Positions 6,901-8,076 of a stretch of 8,076 nucleotides of DNA are shown here, one piece after another. The first letter of the stretch is position 1. Every line of letters starts with the position of its first letter. The stretch comes from Deltaproteobacteria bacterium. GTDB lineage: Bacteria > UBA10199 > GCA-002796325 > JACPFF01. The DNA lies in NCBI GenBank assembly GCA_016183065.1, contig JACPFF010000013.1, positions 1 through 8,076 of the forward strand, given 5' to 3'. A model generated the notes under the pieces. It worked only from the letters and a program-made list of their open reading frames with translations. It was not told where the DNA came from and made no database searches. Position numbers and translations under genes: made by a program.

Positions 6901-8076
6901 CAATGGGAAGAGGGCACGAATGCAGTATCTTGCGAAGATATTTACACCCATAAGGGGAATCTCTATCTCGTAATCAATGCAATTCAATCCGGGGCAACAC
7001 ATTTTCATATTTATCGTTCGTTAGACAATGGCATGACATGGGAACTCATCGAACAGAATTTATCATTGGAGGACGATTTTTTTAAGGGTACCCCATTTTT
7101 CCACACACACGGAGAAAAATTGTTGCTGCCATTTTATGATGGGCACGTGTTTCAGTTTAATGAAACAACGGCTTCATGGGAGGCCTTTGTAAATTTCGAT
7201 GAGTATACTGGGCTTGAAGCGGCGGAGACACATAACGGCTCTCTCTTTGTTGGTACAAATGCTCAGGGGATCTATCATTTGGTCAATGGAACTGTGTGGC
7301 AAACAGTGGGTGTGTTTCCAAATACCTCCTATACCACTGTGAGAAATTTGTTGTCTGTTCAGGGAACCTTGTATGCAAGCGGTGCCATACCGCTTTCTCC
7401 AAATACTCCAGAACTCGTTTATCGGAGTGAAGATGGGGGAAAGAATTGGGTTCAGGTTGGGGGTGAGGTTGGTGTAGAGTATCTAAAGGATCTGCATCGT
7501 TTTAAGAGCGAGATCTTTTTGGCGACAGTGGCCACAATCTATAAGCTTAATGAAAACAGTAATTCATGGGACAAGGCCGAGCAGGGAATCGAGACGTTAC
7601 TGGACTTTAGAGCTTTCGAAACTCATTTGGATAAACTGTACGTTGCCGATCAAGAGAATATCTATCGTTACGAATGTGCAACGGCCTCCGTAACGGACCT
7701 CTGTTTCGAGAAACCCCTCGACGACGCCAACGCCTGCACGACCGACGCATGTGACCTGGCCACGGGCCAGGTGAGCCACCTGCCGGTGGCGTGTCCAGCG
7801 GGCCAGGCGTGTGCGGCTGACACGGGGATGTGCGCGGTGCTCGATGTGTGCGGGAATGGGCTACTCGAGGCCCCGGAGGCCTGTGACGACGGCAACACCG
7901 CGAGTGGGGATGGCTGCGATGCCGCCTGCCAGACCGAGTGTCCCAGCTATGCCTATGTGGTGGGTTATGCCAATGGGCTGCAGGTGGTGGACATTACAAA
8001 GCCCACGACGCCACTGTTGGTCGGGGCCCTGGACACGCCGGGTGTTGCCCGTGCTGTCGCGGTGGCCGGGGCCTAT
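3889..8076 (+). CDS. Giant secreted mosaic protein: Cys-rich modules with LVIVD and Asp-box beta-propellers (incomplete at window end)
   Basis: This frame is open for about 1,396 codons and leaves the window without a stop. I chose GTG 3889 because it gives a basic n-region (T-R-G-R-V-N-N-R-R) before the hydrophobic core and A-Q-A cleavage site (Ala ends at 3975), with a G-run seven bases upstream. ATG 3928 is the alternative: AGGG stands eight bases upstream, but that signal peptide lacks any basic residue. Domain order by position: signal peptide 3889-3975; Pro-rich 3976-4160; Cys-rich with C-P-A-G-M-T-C 4162-4797; Cys module shared with the upstream gene 4798-4989; CTDC-type repeat 4993-5142; myxobacterial-type disulfide repeat 5143-5235; seven LVIVD units 5242-6123; CTDC-type stack 6157-6690; AT-rich Asp-box propeller 6730-7671; CTDC-type repeat 7702-7848; second myxobacterial-type repeat 7849-7941; start of a second LVIVD array 7948 onward. 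No catalytic signature is seen. By family knowledge these are extracellular interaction domains; adhesion or matrix function is inference. Export is supported by the signal peptide and dense paired cysteines. Confidence 0.85.
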   Translation, partial: MTRGRVNNRRAWGMIVGWLCVGWMGVAQAQPSAMGSGAWYQQRVPPPSERVQVPPPGVLGSPPTAVNPAETGPRRVTDPRWVPDISPVTFPCQTDKSCAILGVGWICVNHQCVRRCADSDSATPVDSPGNVTDPANYAEVSPPKPWLAIDALQRMIPGKTVYYSAATQQKPAQQVTMLDGCKGAMLREQYCVLESSPTVWWLLTHDAETDWCPAGMTCQLGTIPGTTQQAGYCAPIDQPPPPECDAATDDCCVNGTTVVDVCPQPGCQTLKSECPDDLCPDTPAVDTKYPFTSPDGKTGWCGECVDTDQPNDLLKKGVVTFADGTTHTDVCVEKGTEVKQVDCGPEGTLRAPTSPCPAGCLDGACLPDLCVDKPVDDQNLCTKDTCDPATGQMSHLPVACPMGQQCTPATGACAPVPSCGNGLLEAPEACDDGNTASGDGCDAACKPECPNYVYVANDAQGLQVVDITKPTAPTVVGSVDTPGAAFGVAVAGSYAYVATSSKGLQVVNVTHPKAPTLVGYVDTLGFATDVAVAGPYAYVASGYDGLKAVDITKPKALTLVGSVDTPGDALAVAVAGAYAYVADYSKGLQVVDITKPTFLTLVGSLAMPDAARAVVVAGSYAYVADYSKGLQVVDITKPTTPTVVGSVAMPGDARAVAVAGAYVYVANDAQGLQVVDITKPTAPTVVGSVDTPGKASRVAVAGSYAYVADGYKGLQVVDVTQPTAPLLVGSTEVAGNSFDIALGGFSECAVGPVTDPCFEQPLDDANACTTDACDVTTGQVTHTPVACPAGQACAADTGTCAPIDLCAGVPVDDTDPCTVDVCDSTTGAVTHTAVVVDDGTACTVDSCEATTGTVVHTPIAIDDANACTTDACDPATGQVTHTPVACPAGQQCTPATGTCAVLDVCEGQTVDDSDSCTADSCDPATGMIAHLSLTTEPSGKACTLECPAGETRMWEKVNENLLLNSQYYIRKLHSHNGMLFACTIYAGLLRSQDNGISWQAVNVDQWEEGTNAVSCEDIYTHKGNLYLVINAIQSGATHFHIYRSLDNGMTWELIEQNLSLEDDFFKGTPFFHTHGEKLLLPFYDGHVFQFNETTASWEAFVNFDEYTGLEAAETHNGSLFVGTNAQGIYHLVNGTVWQTVGVFPNTSYTTVRNLLSVQGTLYASGAIPLSPNTPELVYRSEDGGKNWVQVGGEVGVEYLKDLHRFKSEIFLATVATIYKLNENSNSWDKAEQGIETLLDFRAFETHLDKLYVADQENIYRYECATASVTDLCFEKPLDDANACTTDACDLATGQVSHLPVACPAGQACAADTGMCAVLDVCGNGLLEAPEACDDGNTASGDGCDAACQTECPSYAYVVGYANGLQVVDITKPTTPLLVGALDTPGVARAVAVAGAY
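4798..4989 (+). other. Cys module shared with the upstream secreted protein
   Basis: The segment starts C-V-D-T-D-Q-P-N-D, continues K-K-G-V-V-T-F, H-T-D-V-C-V, V-K-Q-V-D-C-G, and ends C-P-A-G-C-L-D-G-A-C-L-P. The layout matches the last module of the upstream gene at 3693-3914 (C-E-D-T-D, F-H-G-D-V-F, G-D-Y-C-V, V-M-E-I-G-C-G-P, then C-P-G-G-T-V-C-D-Q-G-A-C). This ties the two adjacent genes together by descent or shared function. Confidence 0.6.
4993..5142 (+). other. CTDC-type Cys repeat, copy before the first propeller
   Basis: The encoded pattern is V-D-D-x-x-x-C-T-x-D-T-C-D-P-A-T-G-x-x-x-H-x-P-V-A-C-P-x-G-Q-Q-C-T-P-A-T-G-A-C. Its C-T-x-D-x-C-D-x-x-T-G core resembles the short Cys repeat first described in Dictyostelium extracellular proteins and also found in bacterial surface proteins. 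Near-identical segments recur at 6157-6690 and 7702-7848. Confidence 0.65.
5143..5235 (+). other. Myxobacterial-type disulfide repeat, copy 1
   Basis: The residues read C-G-N-G-L-L-E-A-P-E-A-C-D-D-G-N then T-A-S-G-D-G-C-D-A-A-C-K-P-E-C. This is the standard myxobacterial Cys-rich repeat pattern C-G-(D/N)-G-x-x-E-x-x-E-x-C-D-D-G-N-x-x-x-G-D-G-C-x-x-x-C. It lies directly before the first LVIVD propeller. Confidence 0.85.
5242..6123 (+). repeat. Seven tandem 126-nt LVIVD units: predicted seven-bladed beta-propeller
   Basis: Seven units begin with the codons Tyr-(Val/Ala)-Tyr-Val at 5242, 5368, 5494, 5620, 5746, 5872 and 5998, each exactly 126 nt (42 residues). The consensus is Y-A-Y-V-A, G-L-Q-V-V-D-I-T-K-P, A-P-T-x-V-G-S-V-D-T-P-G and V-A-V-A-G, which matches the LVIVD repeat family, a predicted beta-propeller blade. 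Seven blades is a common closed propeller size. Units 1 and 6 agree at 93 of 96 bases over their first 32 codons, and the starts of units 4 and 5 are also nearly identical. The last unit is the most diverged, ending in A-L-G-G-F. Confidence 0.85.
6157..6690 (+). repeat. Stack of five CTDC-type Cys repeats between the two propellers
   Basis: Five copies of D-D-x-x-x-C-T-x-D-x-C-(D/E)-x-x-T-G-x-x-x-H follow each other, with cores near 6175, 6319, 6397, 6475 and 6616. The first and fourth carry the long tail V-A-C-P-A-G-Q-x-C-x-x-x-T-G-x-C; the others are short. The first and fourth share long identical DNA stretches at an offset of 300 nt, for example around aacgcctgcacgaccgacgc. The stack probably forms a rod-like spacer. 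Confidence 0.65.
6730..7671 (+). other. AT-rich Asp-box (BNR-like) seven-bladed propeller domain within the giant protein
   Basis: About 314 residues in frame with the rest of the gene carry three clear Asp-box motifs S-x-D-x-G-x-x-W at 6859-6882 (S-Q-D-N-G-I-S-W), 7018-7041 (S-L-D-N-G-M-T-W) and 7426-7449 (S-E-D-G-G-K-N-W). Weaker W-containing turns lie between and after them. Seven strands of the type H-N-G-x-L-(F/Y)-x can be counted, starting with H-N-G-M-L-F, H-K-G-N-L-Y, H-G-E-K-L-L, H-N-G-S-L-F, V-Q-G-T-L-Y, F-K-S-E-I-F and H-L-D-K-L-Y. The last blade lacks its W strand, and M-W-E-K-V at the domain start could supply it, as in closed propellers. Such domains occur in sialidases and sortilin-like receptors, but I see no sialidase active-site pattern (no clear F/Y-R-I-P), so binding is likelier than hydrolysis. 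Base composition is strikingly lower in G+C than both flanks. Confidence 0.65.
7702..7848 (+). other. CTDC-type Cys repeat, copy after the Asp-box propeller
   Basis: C-F-E-K-P-L-D-D-A-N-A-C-T-T-D-A-C-D, then T-G-Q-V-S-H-L-P-V-A-C-P-A-G-Q-A-C. It is close at DNA level to the copy starting at 6157 (C-F-E-Q-P-L-D-D-A-N-A-C), an offset of 1,545 nt, so the same linker follows two unrelated propellers. Confidence 0.7.
7849..7941 (+). other. Myxobacterial-type disulfide repeat, copy 2
   Basis: Bases 7849-7929 match 5143-5223 at 80 of 81 positions (ctg versus cta at the fifth codon), at an offset of 2,706 nt. After that the copies diverge (C-K-P-E-C-P against C-Q-T-E-C-P). This copy again stands directly before an LVIVD array. 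Confidence 0.85.
7948..8076 (+). repeat. Start of a second LVIVD propeller array (cut by window end)
   Basis: One complete 126-nt unit starts at 7948 (Y-A-Y-V-V-G-Y-A-N-G-L-Q-V-V-D-I-T-K-P) and the first Tyr codon of a second unit falls at 8074. The phase is the same as the first array, so the protein continues with at least one more propeller. Confidence 0.8.

Noticed and set aside
6730-7671. Active sialidase
   Set aside because: Asp-box motifs are present, but I see no F/Y-R-I-P motif or arginine triad pattern, and Asp-boxes are common in non-enzymatic propellers.
6740-7690. A separate gene or mobile element inserted in the AT-rich segment
   Set aside because: There is no stop, no independent start with ribosome site, no terminal repeats and no target duplication; the frame passes through both edges, so it is a domain of the giant protein.

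Overview
The window looks like accessory sequence from a G+C-rich bacterium with secreted, disulfide-rich surface proteins. No marker gene is present, so the lineage cannot be assigned. Families seen here (IS630, O-antigen ligase, myxobacterial-type Cys repeat, CTDC-type Cys repeat, thrombospondin type 3, LVIVD and Asp-box propellers) recur in myxobacteria, other environmental diderms and uncultivated bacteria. The standard genetic code fits: two genes end in TGA and TAG, and the third stays open for about 1,390 codons.

Layout. Positions 1-95 (minus strand) encode the N-terminus of an IS630-family transposase, and the end of that element lies near 125-138. It abuts an O-antigen ligase-like membrane protein gene whose 5' part is missing; the surviving frame ends at 1174. 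A 163-bp gap (1175-1337) holds a palindrome followed by a T-run and an extended -10 promoter. Then come two large plus-strand genes in tandem. The first (1338-3917) encodes a secreted protein of about 859 residues built from degenerate Cys-rich modules and a thrombospondin type 3 calcium-binding block. The second (GTG 3889 or ATG 3928, running off the window end) encodes a giant secreted mosaic protein.

The second gene is the centre of interest. After a signal peptide, a Pro-rich stretch and Cys-rich modules, it carries a myxobacterial-type disulfide repeat, a propeller of seven LVIVD units each exactly 126 nt long, a stack of CTDC-type Cys repeats, an AT-rich in-frame domain that I read as an unrelated seven-bladed Asp-box propeller, another CTDC repeat, another near-identical myxobacterial-type repeat, and the start of a second LVIVD propeller. 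Both complete propellers sit between an N-side Glu-Cys-Pro and a C-side Glu-Cys-Ala. This suggests disulfide-closed, interchangeable propeller cassettes on a repetitive Cys-rich backbone.

The two large genes probably form one transcription unit. They share a Cys module, both carry signal peptides, and they are close or overlapping. A role in surface attachment, matrix or cell-cell contact is inferred from architecture only. The link to the O-antigen ligase remnant may be positional only.
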